Shown: positions 34,843-43,904 of the stretch, in pieces
Position numbering within the stretch: the stretch's first letter is position 1
How the letters are laid out: every line of letters begins with the position of its first letter
Assembly: GCA_005888335.1 (NCBI GenBank)
Contig: VAWY01000135.1
Span: 32,379 to 96,378, forward strand
Direction: 5' to 3'
DNA: 64,000 bases
Origin: Actinomycetota bacterium
GTDB lineage: Bacteria > Actinomycetota > Thermoleophilia > Solirubrobacterales > Solirubrobacteraceae
The notes under the pieces: generated by a model
The model's input: the letters and a program-made list of their open reading frames with translations, nothing else
The model's database searches: none
Told to the model about the DNA's origin: nothing
Made by a program: the position numbers and the translations under genes

Positions 34843-36290
34843 CCCTGGCCCTCGTCGAGCGCCCGAGCGAGAAGCTCACGCCGCTCGAGCGCCTCGAGGC
34901 GCTGTGCGACCCCGGCTCGCTGAGCCTGATCCGCTCCGACGTCCTGTCGACGCGCATGGGCGAGAAGGCCCGCCGCGGCGACGGCGTCGTCGGAGGCTCG
35001 GGGCGCGTCGACGGGCGCCCGGTGTTCTGCTACGCGCAGGACCCGTCGTTCGCCGGCGGCTCGCTCGGCGAGGCGCACGCGGACACCATCGTCCGCGTGC
35101 TGCAGCTCGCCGGGCGCGCCCGCGTGCCGGTGATCGGCTTCGTCGAGTCGGCCGGCGCACGGCTGCAGGAGGGCCTGGCCGCGCTGGGCGGCTACGGGCG
35201 CATCTTCCACGAGCACGTACGCCTGTCGGGGCGCGTCCCGCAGATCACGGTGATCACCGGGGCCTCGGCGGGCGGCGGCTCGTACGCGCCGGCGCTCAAC
35301 GACTTCGTCGTGATGACCGAGGCGGCGACCATGTTCCTCACCGGCCCGGCCGTCGTGGCCGAGGTGATGGGCGAGGAGCTCTCGGCGGTCGACCTCGGCG
35401 GGCCGAAGGTCCACGACCGCAACGGCGTCAGCCACTTCACCGCCCCGACCGACGCGGACGCGGCGGTGCTCGTGCGCGACCTGCTCGACTACCTGCCTCA
35501 GCAGGCCGGAGAGCGCCCGGCGCGCTGGCCGACGGTGCCGCCGCCCGGCGAGCGCCCGGACCTCGCGGTGCCCGACGACCAGCGCCGCGTCTACGACGTG
35601 CGCGCCGTGATCCGCGACGTCGTCGACGGCGGGCGCTCGCTCGAGTTCGCCCCGCGCTGGGCGCGCAACCTCGTGTGCGCCTTCGCGCGGCTCGACGGCC
35701 GCGCGGTCGGCGTGATCGCCAACCAGCCGCGCCAGCTCGGCGGCGTGCTCGACGCCGACGCCGCGCAGAAGGGCGCGCGCTTCGTTCGCACGTGCAACCT
35801 GTTCGGGCTGCCGCTCGTCGTCCTCGTCGACACGCCGGGCTTCCTGCCCGGCAGCCGCCAGGAGCAGGCGGGCGTCATCCGCCACGGCGCCAAGCTCGTG
35901 CACGCGTTCGCCCAGGCGACGGTGCCCAAGCTCACCGTCGTCCTGCGCAAGGCGTTCGGCGGCGCGTTCATCGCGATGAACAGCAAGGAGCTCGGCGCCG
36001 ACTTCGCGTTCGCCTGGCCGGCCGCCAAGCTCGGCGTCATGGGGCCCGAGCAGGCGGTGGGGATCATCCACCGCCGGCGGATCGCCGACGCGCCCGACCC
36101 GGGCGCGGCGCGCGAGCGGCTCGCGCGCGAGTACGCGTCCGAGCACCTCACCGCCGACGCGGCGACCCGCGAGGGCTTCATCGACGAGGTCGTCGCGCCG
36201 TCGGAGACCCGCGCGCGGCTGGCCGCCGCGCTGACCGCGCTGGAGACCGGCGGGCGCATCGCCCCCGAGCACACGAACATCCCCCTGTAG
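34839..36290 (+). CDS. accD: Acyl-CoA carboxylase carboxyltransferase (AccD/PccB type)
   Basis: 483 residues with both carboxyltransferase halves in one chain, as in actinobacterial AccD/PccB proteins: ESAGARLQEGLAALGGYGRI and TGASAGGGSYAPAL in the N-half, VDTPGFLPGSRQEQAGVIRHG and RKAFGGAFIAMNSKELGADF in the C-half. It would carry out the malonyl-CoA forming step together with a biotin carboxylase/carrier encoded elsewhere. Whether acetyl-CoA or propionyl-CoA is preferred is not readable. ATG overlaps the fabF stop. Confidence 0.9.
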   Translation: MTLALVERPSEKLTPLERLEALCDPGSLSLIRSDVLSTRMGEKARRGDGVVGGSGRVDGRPVFCYAQDPSFAGGSLGEAHADTIVRVLQLAGRARVPVIGFVESAGARLQEGLAALGGYGRIFHEHVRLSGRVPQITVITGASAGGGSYAPALNDFVVMTEAATMFLTGPAVVAEVMGEELSAVDLGGPKVHDRNGVSHFTAPTDADAAVLVRDLLDYLPQQAGERPARWPTVPPPGERPDLAVPDDQRRVYDVRAVIRDVVDGGRSLEFAPRWARNLVCAFARLDGRAVGVIANQPRQLGGVLDADAAQKGARFVRTCNLFGLPLVVLVDTPGFLPGSRQEQAGVIRHGAKLVHAFAQATVPKLTVVLRKAFGGAFIAMNSKELGADFAFAWPAAKLGVMGPEQAVGIIHRRRIADAPDPGAARERLAREYASEHLTADAATREGFIDEVVAPSETRARLAAALTALETGGRIAPEHTNIPL

Positions 36291-36308
36291 GAGGTGGCCA
36301 CCATTTCC

Positions 36309-36788
36309 ATGCTCGACCTCCCGTTCGAGAAGCTCAGCGAGGGCGCCGGCTTCGAGACGCGCGGGCGCACGATCACCGAGGCCGACGTCGTCGGCTTTGC
36401 CGCGCAGACGGGCGACTGGCACCCGCAGCACAGCGACGCGGCGTGGGCGGCCGACAGCGAGTTCGGCGAGCGCATCGCGCACGGCATGCTCGTGCTCTCG
36501 TACGCCGTCGGCCTGGTGCCGTTCGAGCCCGAGCGCGTGCTCGCGCTGCGGCGCATCGGCGACGCGGTGTTCAAGCGCCCCGTCCGCATCGGCGACACGA
36601 TCCGCGTGCGCGGGCTCGTCACCGGGCTGTCGCCGGCGAGCGACGACGCCGGCCTCGTCACGCTCGGATGGACCGTGGTCAACCAGCACGACCAGACCGT
36701 CGTGCGCGCGCGTGTCGACGTCGTCTGGCGCCGCGAGGCGCCGGTCCCCGTCCCCTCCGACAACGGCTTCGTGCCGATCCCCCTGTAA
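36309..36788 (+). CDS. MaoC-like (R)-3-hydroxyacyl-ACP dehydratase
   Basis: About 159 residues of hot-dog fold with the hydratase-2 motif AQTGDWHPQHSD (Asp and His of the active site) and ERIAHGMLVLSYAVGL. In a cluster lacking fabZ or fabA it most likely supplies the FAS-II dehydration step, as HadAB/HadBC do in mycobacteria, here with one subunit. The start is unclear: AGGAGG at 36289-36294 suits ATG 36309 (14-base spacing) or a rare ATT at 36303 (8-base spacing); GTG at 36294 overlaps that site and is unlikely. Confidence 0.85.
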   Translation: MLDLPFEKLSEGAGFETRGRTITEADVVGFAAQTGDWHPQHSDAAWAADSEFGERIAHGMLVLSYAVGLVPFEPERVLALRRIGDAVFKRPVRIGDTIRVRGLVTGLSPASDDAGLVTLGWTVVNQHDQTVVRARVDVVWRREAPVPVPSDNGFVPIPL

Positions 36789-36791
36789 GCC

Positions 36792-37592
36792 ATGCTCGAC
36801 GGCAAGAAGCTCCTCATCACCGGGGTCGTCACGCGCGACTCGATCGCCTACCACGTCGCCGAGCGCGCGCAGCGCTCGGGCGCCGAGGTCGTCCTGACCG
36901 GCTTCGGCCGCGCGCGCCGGCTGACCGAGCGCGCGGCACGCACCCTCCCCGAGCCGGCCGACGTGCTCGAGCTCGACGTCAACTCCGAGACCGACCTGCT
37001 CGGCGTGCGCGAAGAGCTCGCGCGGCGCTGGGGGCGCGTCGACGGGATCCTGCACGCGATCGCCTTCGCGCCCGGCGACGCGCTGGGCGGCGACTTCCTC
37101 GCCACCCCCGCCGACAGCGCCGTGGAGGCCTTCCGCACCAGCGCGTACTCGCTCAAGGGGCTGACCGAGGCGGTGCTCCCGCTGCTCGACGTGCGCGGCG
37201 GCAGCATCGTCGGCCTCGACTTCGACGCAACGGTGGCCTGGCCGGTCTACGACTGGATGGGCGTGGCCAAGGCGGCGCTCGAGTCGGTCGCCCGCTACCT
37301 CGCGCGCGATCTCGGGTCGCGCGGCGTGCGCGTCAACCTGATCTCCGCCGGGCCGATCGAGACCCTCGCCGCCAACGGCATCCCGGGCTTCGACCGGCTC
37401 GCGACGAGCTGGCGTGCCCAGGCCCCGCTCGGCTGGGACACCGGCGACCCGGCGCCCGTCGCCGACGCCGCGTGCTTCCTGCTCTCGGACCTGGCGCGCG
37501 CGATCAGCGGCGAGATCCTCCACGTCGACGGCGGCTTCCACGCGATGGGCACGGCCCTCGAGCCGGTCGCCGCCGAAGTGGTGAGCGCATGA
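36792..37592 (+). CDS. fabI: Enoyl-ACP reductase, InhA type
   Basis: 266 residues. It starts LDGKKLLITGVVTRDSIAYH, has GGSIVGLDFDATVAWPVYDW with the catalytic Y153 and K160 (YDWMGVAKAALE) and ends AISGEILHVDGGFHAMG. These segments align by eye with mycobacterial InhA (IVGMDFD, YNWMTVAK, PIGW) better than with proteobacterial FabI. Performs the last reduction of each elongation cycle with NADH. ATG three bases after the MaoC stop. Confidence 0.92.
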   Translation: MLDGKKLLITGVVTRDSIAYHVAERAQRSGAEVVLTGFGRARRLTERAARTLPEPADVLELDVNSETDLLGVREELARRWGRVDGILHAIAFAPGDALGGDFLATPADSAVEAFRTSAYSLKGLTEAVLPLLDVRGGSIVGLDFDATVAWPVYDWMGVAKAALESVARYLARDLGSRGVRVNLISAGPIETLAANGIPGFDRLATSWRAQAPLGWDTGDPAPVADAACFLLSDLARAISGEILHVDGGFHAMGTALEPVAAEVVSA

Positions 37593-38701
37593 GCGTGCTG
37601 CTGACCGGCTCGACGGGCTTCGTCGGGATGGAGGTGCTCGCGCGGCTGCTGCGCGACGGCGACGAGCCGGTCGATGCGCTCGTCCGCGGGAGCGACCGGG
37701 CCGACGCCGAGCGGCGCCTCGGCGCGGTGCTCGACGGGCTCGGGCTGCCGGATGAGCACCGCTCGCGCGTGCGCGCGGTGGCGGGCGAGCTGACCGCGCC
37801 CGGGCTCGGGCTGTCCGCAGGCGACACGCTGCGGCTGCTCGACGAGGTCACCGACATCGTGCACTGCGCGGCCTCGGTCTCGTTCGCGATGCCGATGGAC
37901 GAGGCGCGCGCGATCAACGTGCACGGCACGCGGCGCATGCTCGAACTGGCCGACCGGATCGCCGCGCGCCGCGGGCTGCGGCGCTTCGTCCACGTCTCGA
38001 CCGCCTATGTCGCGGGCCGCCACCGCGGGCTGTTCGCCGAGACCGACCTGTGGACCGGCCAGGAGTTCCGCAACAGCTACGAGCAATCCAAGGCCGAGGC
38101 CGAGGAGCTCGTGCGCCGCCGCGGCGATCGCTTCCCGGCGGTCGTCGTGCGGCCGAGCATCGTCGTCGGCGACTCGGCGACCGGCTGGACGCCGACCTTC
38201 AACGTCCTGTACTGGCCGCTGCGCGCGTTCGCCCGCGGGCTGCTGCGCTCGGTCCCGGCGCGCCCGGACGGCCGCGTCGACGTGGTGCCGGTCGACTACG
38301 TCGCCGACGCGATCGTCCACCTGCTGCGCGAGCGCCCCGACGTCCGCGGCGTGGTCAACGCCACCGCGGGCGCGGACGCGCTCACCGTCGACCGCCTCGT
38401 CGAGCTCGCCTGCACGGCGCTGGGCCAGGAGCGCCCGGTGCTGGAGGCGCCCGACGACGGGCTCGCCGAGCGCAGCAGCGAAGCCGCGCGCTACCTGCCG
38501 TACTTCGACATGGAGGTCGTCTTCGACGACGCCCGCGCGCGCGAGGTGCTGCGTCCGGCGGGGATCGCCCCGCCCGCCCTGGAGTCCTACTTCGACACGC
38601 TGCTGGACTTCGCCCGCCGCGCGAAGTGGGGCAAGGCGCCGATCGCCCGCGCCGCAGCGCTCAGCCCGCCGCCTCCGCTGCCCGGGAAGGTCGCAGCATG
38701 A
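37589..38701 (+). CDS. Extended SDR / thioester-reductase-like protein
   Basis: 370 residues of the extended SDR type: LLTGSTGFVGMEVLARLL for NAD(P), HCAASVSFAMPMDEARAINV and VHVSTAYVAG as in thioester-reductase and fatty acyl-CoA reductase domains, and the YxxxK pair Y164/K168 (NSYEQSKAEAEELV). Substrate unknown; in this position a reduction of the finished acyl-ACP/CoA, or modification of a lipid product, is plausible. ATG overlaps the fabI stop. Its last 41 bases overlap the convergent exporter gene. Confidence 0.8.
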   Translation: MSVLLTGSTGFVGMEVLARLLRDGDEPVDALVRGSDRADAERRLGAVLDGLGLPDEHRSRVRAVAGELTAPGLGLSAGDTLRLLDEVTDIVHCAASVSFAMPMDEARAINVHGTRRMLELADRIAARRGLRRFVHVSTAYVAGRHRGLFAETDLWTGQEFRNSYEQSKAEAEELVRRRGDRFPAVVVRPSIVVGDSATGWTPTFNVLYWPLRAFARGLLRSVPARPDGRVDVVPVDYVADAIVHLLRERPDVRGVVNATAGADALTVDRLVELACTALGQERPVLEAPDDGLAERSSEAARYLPYFDMEVVFDDARAREVLRPAGIAPPALESYFDTLLDFARRAKWGKAPIARAAALSPPPPLPGKVAA

Positions 38702-40199
38702 GCGAGATCACCCCGGCGACGACGCACAGCACGGCGGCGACGAGGAACAGCCGGTCGAAGACGAACAGGGCTGCGTCGACCACCGCGTGCGAGTAGCGGG
38801 CGAGCGCCGCCTGGTACTCCGCCGCGCTCTGGCCGGGTGACTGCAGCGGCAGCGGCGTCTTGGCCACGCGGCGGTTGAACTCGGTCAGCCCCCAGGTCGT
38901 CAGCGACGACAGGCCGACGGTCATGCCGATCATGCGCGCGATGGTCAGCGACGCCGCGCCGACGGTCTCGCTCCCGCCCCGCGCCGCGCCGAGCACTGAG
39001 CCCGCCAGCGGGGCCAGGACGAGCCCGAAGCCGAGCCCGGTGGTCGCGAGGTCGAGCGACAGGCGGGGCTCGACGATCGACGCGTCCCACCCCGAGAGCC
39101 GCAGGAAGCCGAAGGCGCTGAGGAGCATGCCGCCCGTCGCGGCGACCGGGTAGGGCAGGCGGCCGGACAGCCAGCCGCCGATCAGCGCGCCCACCGGGAT
39201 CAGCGAGGTCAGCTGCAGCAGCGTCAGGCCGCCGACGGCGTCGCTCTTGTTGAGCACCGTCGTGGAGAACAACGGCACCTCGACCAGCGCGACGATCAGC
39301 GCCGCGCCGATGAACAGGTTGGCGGCGTTGGCCGCGGAGAACGGCGCGCGCCGGAACAACCGGAGCGAGATGATCGGCCATCGGGTGCGGAGCTGCCGGG
39401 CGACGAAGGCGATGGCGAAGACCGCCGCGATCGCGTCCAGGTGCGGGCGGTGGGACTCGAGGAAGTGGCCGGTGCCACCGGAGAGGCCGAGCGTCAGCGC
39501 GAACAGCGTGAGGCCGATCAGCAGCCCGCCCACGTAGTCCACGCGCCCCGTGCCCAGCGATCCGCTGCGCAGCAGTGCGAACACGGCCAGCACCATGAGC
39601 GCGGTCAGCGGGAGATTGACCCAGAACACCGAGCGCCACCCGAACCACTGGACGAAGGCCGCGCCGTACAGCGGCCCGAGCACCGCGCCCGCCTCCGCCG
39701 CGCCGGCGATCGCTCCGAGCGCGAGGACGCGCGCGCGGCCCTGGTAGAGGAAGGCCGCCGCGGCGAGCGACACCGGCACCAGCCCGCCGCCGCCGATCGC
39801 CTGGACGCCGCGGGCGGCGACCAGCGGCCACAGGGTCGGCGCGATCGCCGCCATCCACGACCCGGCGGCGAACAGCGCGGCGCAGATGGCGAAGAGCGTG
39901 CGGTAGCCGTGCACGTCGGCGGCGCGGCCGAGCAGCGGCATCGCGACCGTGTAGCCGAGCAGGTACGCGGTCACGATCCACGACGCCTTGTCGAGGTCGG
40001 TGATGGGGACGTTGAGGTCGGTGATGACCCGCGGCAGGACCGACACGACGACGGTCTGGTCGAGCCCGGAGACGAAGACGCCGACCGCGAGCGCGCCGAG
40101 CGCCACGCCGGCGCCGGCCTGCCCGACCCGCTGCTCGGCCCGGGCCGGGCGCCGGAAGCGCAGCCACCAGCGGCCGCTGATCTCGGCCGGCCGGCTCAT
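38661..40199 (-). CDS. P55-like 14-TM major facilitator exporter
   Basis: 512 residues with 14 predicted membrane helices of the DHA2/EmrB group: VFVSGLDQTVVVSVLPRVI in helix 1, the loop motif LLGRAADVHGYRTLF, and a long periplasmic loop near the end (SPGQSAAEYQAALARYSHAV). Its ATG overlaps the stop of an LprG-like lipoprotein gene, the same order as lprG-Rv1410c (P55) in mycobacteria, where the pair moves triacylglycerol and other lipids to the cell surface. By that context a lipid rather than drug substrate is inferred. Confidence 0.85.
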   Translation of the reverse strand: MSRPAEISGRWWLRFRRPARAEQRVGQAGAGVALGALAVGVFVSGLDQTVVVSVLPRVITDLNVPITDLDKASWIVTAYLLGYTVAMPLLGRAADVHGYRTLFAICAALFAAGSWMAAIAPTLWPLVAARGVQAIGGGGLVPVSLAAAAFLYQGRARVLALGAIAGAAEAGAVLGPLYGAAFVQWFGWRSVFWVNLPLTALMVLAVFALLRSGSLGTGRVDYVGGLLIGLTLFALTLGLSGGTGHFLESHRPHLDAIAAVFAIAFVARQLRTRWPIISLRLFRRAPFSAANAANLFIGAALIVALVEVPLFSTTVLNKSDAVGGLTLLQLTSLIPVGALIGGWLSGRLPYPVAATGGMLLSAFGFLRLSGWDASIVEPRLSLDLATTGLGFGLVLAPLAGSVLGAARGGSETVGAASLTIARMIGMTVGLSSLTTWGLTEFNRRVAKTPLPLQSPGQSAAEYQAALARYSHAVVDAALFVFDRLFLVAAVLCVVAGVISLMLRPSRAAEAAG

Positions 40200-40918
40200 G
40201 ACGAGCCGGGGGGCAGCGTGATGTTCAGCGCCTCGTTGAACTTGGACAGCTCGATCGTGCGGGTGATGTCAGTGGGCTCGTTCTGCGCCACAGGCCCCTC
40301 CAGGCGAGCGCGCCGCAGGTAGTAGTCCTTCTTGCCTACCCAGATCGTGAACGGGACGAGCTTCGAGCCCGGCTGGACGGCGAGGATCGGGGCGACGACG
40401 CTCGCCTTGATCTTTCCGGTCACCTTGTAGGTGTCGTCGCCGCCGACCTTCTCGCTGCCGGCGTTCGCGAGCCCGGTCGCCTGCTTGACGACCGTGGGCA
40501 CCTCCTTGACCAGTTCGGCGGGGTTCGAGCCCGTGGCGAACGGGCGCCACTTCTTGCTCAGCGGATCCTGCAGCACCGTCTTGTTGCCGACGGCGACGAT
40601 CTGCGTCTGCACAGGCGCCCGCCCGAAGGTCCCGTTGACCCGGGCCCTGAGGCGGCCGGGCACCTGCAGGTCGCCCTCGGCGAACGTGATCGTCAGGCCG
40701 GGCGCGCCCGACGGGGCGTTCTCGACCTTGAGCATGAAGTGGAAGCTCTTGAGCGCCGACGTGCGCTCGACGGAGCGCGAGACGATCGTCCGCGGCGGCG
40801 GTGCGTTGGACTCCTCCTTCTTGCCGCCGCCGCACCCGGCGGCGGCCACCGCGGCGAGGACCGAGGCGCCGACGACGAGCCGGAGCCGGCGGGCGTGGAT
40901 GGTTCGGGGGTGGCGCAC
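40196..40918 (-). CDS. lprG: LppX/LprAFG-type lipoprotein
   Basis: 240 residues. A lipobox with acylated C29 (AAVAAAGCGGGKK) follows a basic n-region. The mature part has the LppX/LprAFG beta-sheet pattern: SALKSFHFMLKVENAP, LTITFAEGDLQVPGRLRA, VGNKTVLQDPLSKKWRPF and a last strand PFTIWVGKKDYYLRRARLEG. Such proteins bind diacyl or triacyl lipids in a hydrophobic pocket. GTG start five bases after AAGGAGG. Stop overlaps the exporter ATG, so both are made together. Confidence 0.85.
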   Translation of the reverse strand: MRHPRTIHARRLRLVVGASVLAAVAAAGCGGGKKEESNAPPPRTIVSRSVERTSALKSFHFMLKVENAPSGAPGLTITFAEGDLQVPGRLRARVNGTFGRAPVQTQIVAVGNKTVLQDPLSKKWRPFATGSNPAELVKEVPTVVKQATGLANAGSEKVGGDDTYKVTGKIKASVVAPILAVQPGSKLVPFTIWVGKKDYYLRRARLEGPVAQNEPTDITRTIELSKFNEALNITLPPGSS

Positions 40919-40998
40919 CGCGGCCTCCTTGGCTTGCTTTTGGCGCAGATCATTGCAAGGGAAGGCGGCGACACAAGCCGCCTCGCCGGCGCCGGAGC

Positions 40999-43776
40999 TC
41001 AGACGGCCGCGAACGTGCGCTCGAGCTCGCCGGCGGGCACCGGCCGCGAGAAGAGGAAGCCCTGCGCGTACTCGCAGCCGAGCTCCTTGAGGTGCTCGCG
41101 CTGCTGCTCGGTCTCGACGCCCTCGGCGACCGTCGCGAGCCCCAGCGAGCGCGCCATCGCGACCACCGACTCCACGATCGCCGCGTCGCGCGTCCCCACG
41201 CGCAGGTCGGCGATGAACGAGCGGTCGAGCTTGATCAGCGCGAGCGGGAAGCGCTTGAGCGAGCTCAGCGAGGAGTAGCCCGTGCCGAAGTCGTCGAGGG
41301 CGATGTGCACGCCCAGCTCGGCGAGTTCTTCGAGCGTGCGCGCGGCCCCGTCGGGATCCTCGATGAGCGCCGTCTCGGTGATCTCGAGGGTGAGGCGGTC
41401 GGGGCTGAGCGCGTGGCGGGCCAGCGCCTTGGAGACGGTGTCGGCGATCCCGGGCTGGCCGACCTGCACCGCCGAGAGGTTGACGGCGACGCGCATGCCG
41501 TCCGGCTGCCACGCCGCGGCCTGGCGGCAGGCCTCGTCGAGGACCCACTCGCCCATCGGGATGATGAGCCCGCTGTCCTCGGCGACGGGGACGAACTCGG
41601 CGGGGGAGACCAGCCCGCGCTGGGGGTGCTCCCAGCGGACGAGCGCCTCGCAGTGCGCGACGCGGTCGTCGCCCAGCGAGATGAGCGGCTGGTAGAAGAG
41701 GCGCAGCTCGCCCTCGTCGATGCCGCGACGCAGGTCGTTCTCGGTCTCGAGCCGCTTGACGACGCGCTCCCGCATGACCTCGTCGAACAGCTCGCAGCGG
41801 TCGCGCCCGGCGGCCTTCGCGCGGTACATGGCGGCGTCGGCGTCGCGCAGCAGGGCGTCGTGGCGGCCGACGTCACTGCCGTTGGACACGGCCACGCCGA
41901 TGCTCGCGGAGATGAAGTGCTCGGTGCCGCCGATCCGGCACGGCTCGGCCAGGACGGCGCGCAGGCGCTCGCCGACGAGCATCGCCTCGGCGCTGTCGTC
42001 GAGACCCTCGCACAGCACGACGAACTCGTCGCCCCCGAACCGGGCGAGCGTGTCGTTCGCGCGCAGCTGCTCGGACAGGCGCAGAGCGACGTCCTGGAGG
42101 ACCAGGTCGCCGGCCTCGTGGCCGAGGCTGTCGTTGATCACCTTGAACTGGTCGAGGTCGAGGAAGAGCACGGCCAGCGTCTCCTCGCTGCGCTGCGCGC
42201 GCGAGAGAGCGTGACGAAGGCGGTCGACGAAGAGCACCCGGTTGGGCAGGCCGGTGAGCGGGTCGTGCAGCGACTGGTGGCGCAGCTCGTGCTCGGAGCG
42301 CTGGCGCTGGATGGCGCCGCCGAGCAGGTTGGCCAGCGCCTGGAGGAAGTGGACGTCGTCACTGCTGAACTCGCACGGCACGTCGCTGTACGCGGCGAGC
42401 AGGCCGAACGGCTGGCCGCCGTGGTCGCTCACGAGGACGCTCATGCCGCAGACGATGCCCTTGGCCACGAGCTCCGCGGTGTCGAAGCGCGTCTCGGTCG
42501 CGGCGTCGCGAACGATCACCGGCTCGCCGCTGGCCAGCGCGAAGTCGAGCGCCCGGCTGTCGACGGCGTGGGGGACGGGCGGGCTCTCGGCGTCGCCGAG
42601 GCGCCGCACGGTGGCGTCGGGCAGCTCCTCGAGCAGCCGGGCGAACGGCACGCCGAGCCCGGACCGAGCGCGCTCGACCGCCTCGCGGAAGAGGTCGTCG
42701 AGCGCCGCGTCGCCGAGCGCCATCTCGCCGAGCTCGGCGACGTGCGCGTGCTGGGCGGCCCGCCGCCGGCTGAGGTCCTCGACGCGCTTGCGCTCGCCGA
42801 TGTCGGTGATCTGGGCGATGAAGTGCGGGGGCTCACCCTCGTCGGCCTGCAGGCACGACACGTGCACTGCGGCCCAGATCTCGTGCCCGTCCGCGTGGAC
42901 GTAGCGCTTCTCGCGCTCGATCGACGTCGTCTCCCCGGACAGCAGCCGCTCGAGGTCCGCGCGTCCGGCGGCGCGGTCGTCGGGGTGCGTGATCGTCTCG
43001 TAGGCGACGCCGGTGAGCTCGTCCTCGGAGTAGCCGGTCATCGCGCACAGCGACCGGTTGACGCGTGTCCAGCGTCCCGCGGCGTCGGTGAGGGCCATGC
43101 CGATCGGCGCGTCGTCGAACGAGCGCCGGAAGCGCTCCTCGCTGCGCCGCGCCGTCCGGTACGCGCCGAGCGCCTCCAGGCGGACGTCCTCGTTGAGCCG
43201 CCACGTCACGACCGAGGCCGCCGCGGCGGCGAGCACGAAGGCGCCGTGGATCAGCGCCCACTTCCACGGATGGGCGATCGCGTCGGGGTGGTTGTAGACG
43301 CCGTGCGGCTCGAGCGCGCCCATCAGGCCGTGGTGGACGACGACGTAGCCGAGGGCGAGCAGGAACGGCAGCCAGTCCTCGTAGAGCGCGAGGATCGGGA
43401 TCATCACGAAGAAGTGGAAGTGCGCCTCGGTCAGGCCGCTCGAGATGTGCACCGCGAGCGCCGACGAGGTCAGCAGCCCCATCGCCAGCGCGCAGCTGCG
43501 CGCGCGCCGGTCCAGCGGGGCCATCGCGAGGATCGCCGCGACGATCAGCGCGAGCGCGTGCCCGGCGGAGTGCAGGAGGCCGTAGCCGCGCGTCAGGCCG
43601 TAGAGCGGCAGCGCGATGACGTGCGCCCACAGGACGACGAGCATCCAGCGATGGCGGCGGCGCCAGGCCTCGGTGGGGAGCGTCTGCCCGCGGGGCAGCG
43701 CGCGGCGCAGCCGGCCGGCCCAGCGCAGCGGGCCGCGGTCGAGCAGCGACGTCGAGGGTGCAGTCAGGGTGTCCAT
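40999..43776 (-). CDS. Membrane MASE-like-PAS-GAF-GGDEF-EAL protein
   Basis: 925 residues. Residues 1-210 hold about six membrane helices with a conserved His-rich loop (TEAHFHFFVMIPILALYEDW; VVVHHGLMGAL). Then PAS (RRSFDDAPIGMALTDAAG), GAF (about 370-520), GGDEF and EAL. The diguanylate cyclase site is intact (RFGGDEFVVL) and an inhibitory RxxD lies five residues before it (RAND). The phosphodiesterase residues are also intact (CEALVRWEHP, LEITETALI, DDFGTGYSS, KLDRSFI, VAEGVET). Either c-di-GMP synthesis or breakdown could dominate. ATG at 43776. It lies 80 bases upstream of lprG on the same strand. Confidence 0.92.
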   Translation of the reverse strand: MDTLTAPSTSLLDRGPLRWAGRLRRALPRGQTLPTEAWRRRHRWMLVVLWAHVIALPLYGLTRGYGLLHSAGHALALIVAAILAMAPLDRRARSCALAMGLLTSSALAVHISSGLTEAHFHFFVMIPILALYEDWLPFLLALGYVVVHHGLMGALEPHGVYNHPDAIAHPWKWALIHGAFVLAAAAASVVTWRLNEDVRLEALGAYRTARRSEERFRRSFDDAPIGMALTDAAGRWTRVNRSLCAMTGYSEDELTGVAYETITHPDDRAAGRADLERLLSGETTSIEREKRYVHADGHEIWAAVHVSCLQADEGEPPHFIAQITDIGERKRVEDLSRRRAAQHAHVAELGEMALGDAALDDLFREAVERARSGLGVPFARLLEELPDATVRRLGDAESPPVPHAVDSRALDFALASGEPVIVRDAATETRFDTAELVAKGIVCGMSVLVSDHGGQPFGLLAAYSDVPCEFSSDDVHFLQALANLLGGAIQRQRSEHELRHQSLHDPLTGLPNRVLFVDRLRHALSRAQRSEETLAVLFLDLDQFKVINDSLGHEAGDLVLQDVALRLSEQLRANDTLARFGGDEFVVLCEGLDDSAEAMLVGERLRAVLAEPCRIGGTEHFISASIGVAVSNGSDVGRHDALLRDADAAMYRAKAAGRDRCELFDEVMRERVVKRLETENDLRRGIDEGELRLFYQPLISLGDDRVAHCEALVRWEHPQRGLVSPAEFVPVAEDSGLIIPMGEWVLDEACRQAAAWQPDGMRVAVNLSAVQVGQPGIADTVSKALARHALSPDRLTLEITETALIEDPDGAARTLEELAELGVHIALDDFGTGYSSLSSLKRFPLALIKLDRSFIADLRVGTRDAAIVESVVAMARSLGLATVAEGVETEQQREHLKELGCEYAQGFLFSRPVPAGELERTFAAV

Positions 43777-43904
43777 GGAGACGGCAGGCGGGCGCCATCT
43801 CCGTTGGTCGGCGCGAGCGCGCCGACCTTGACCGGCTCGTCGTTGCGCGCGGGTGGCGGCGGGTCTAGCCTGCCGCCCGCCGTCCCCCAGCAAGGAGCTC
43901 CGCC

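Noticed and set aside
34832..37588. A giant 1289-codon frame ending in the SDR gene
   Set aside because: Only its last 371 codons are the SDR gene. The rest is an out-of-frame reading of accD, maoC and fabI.
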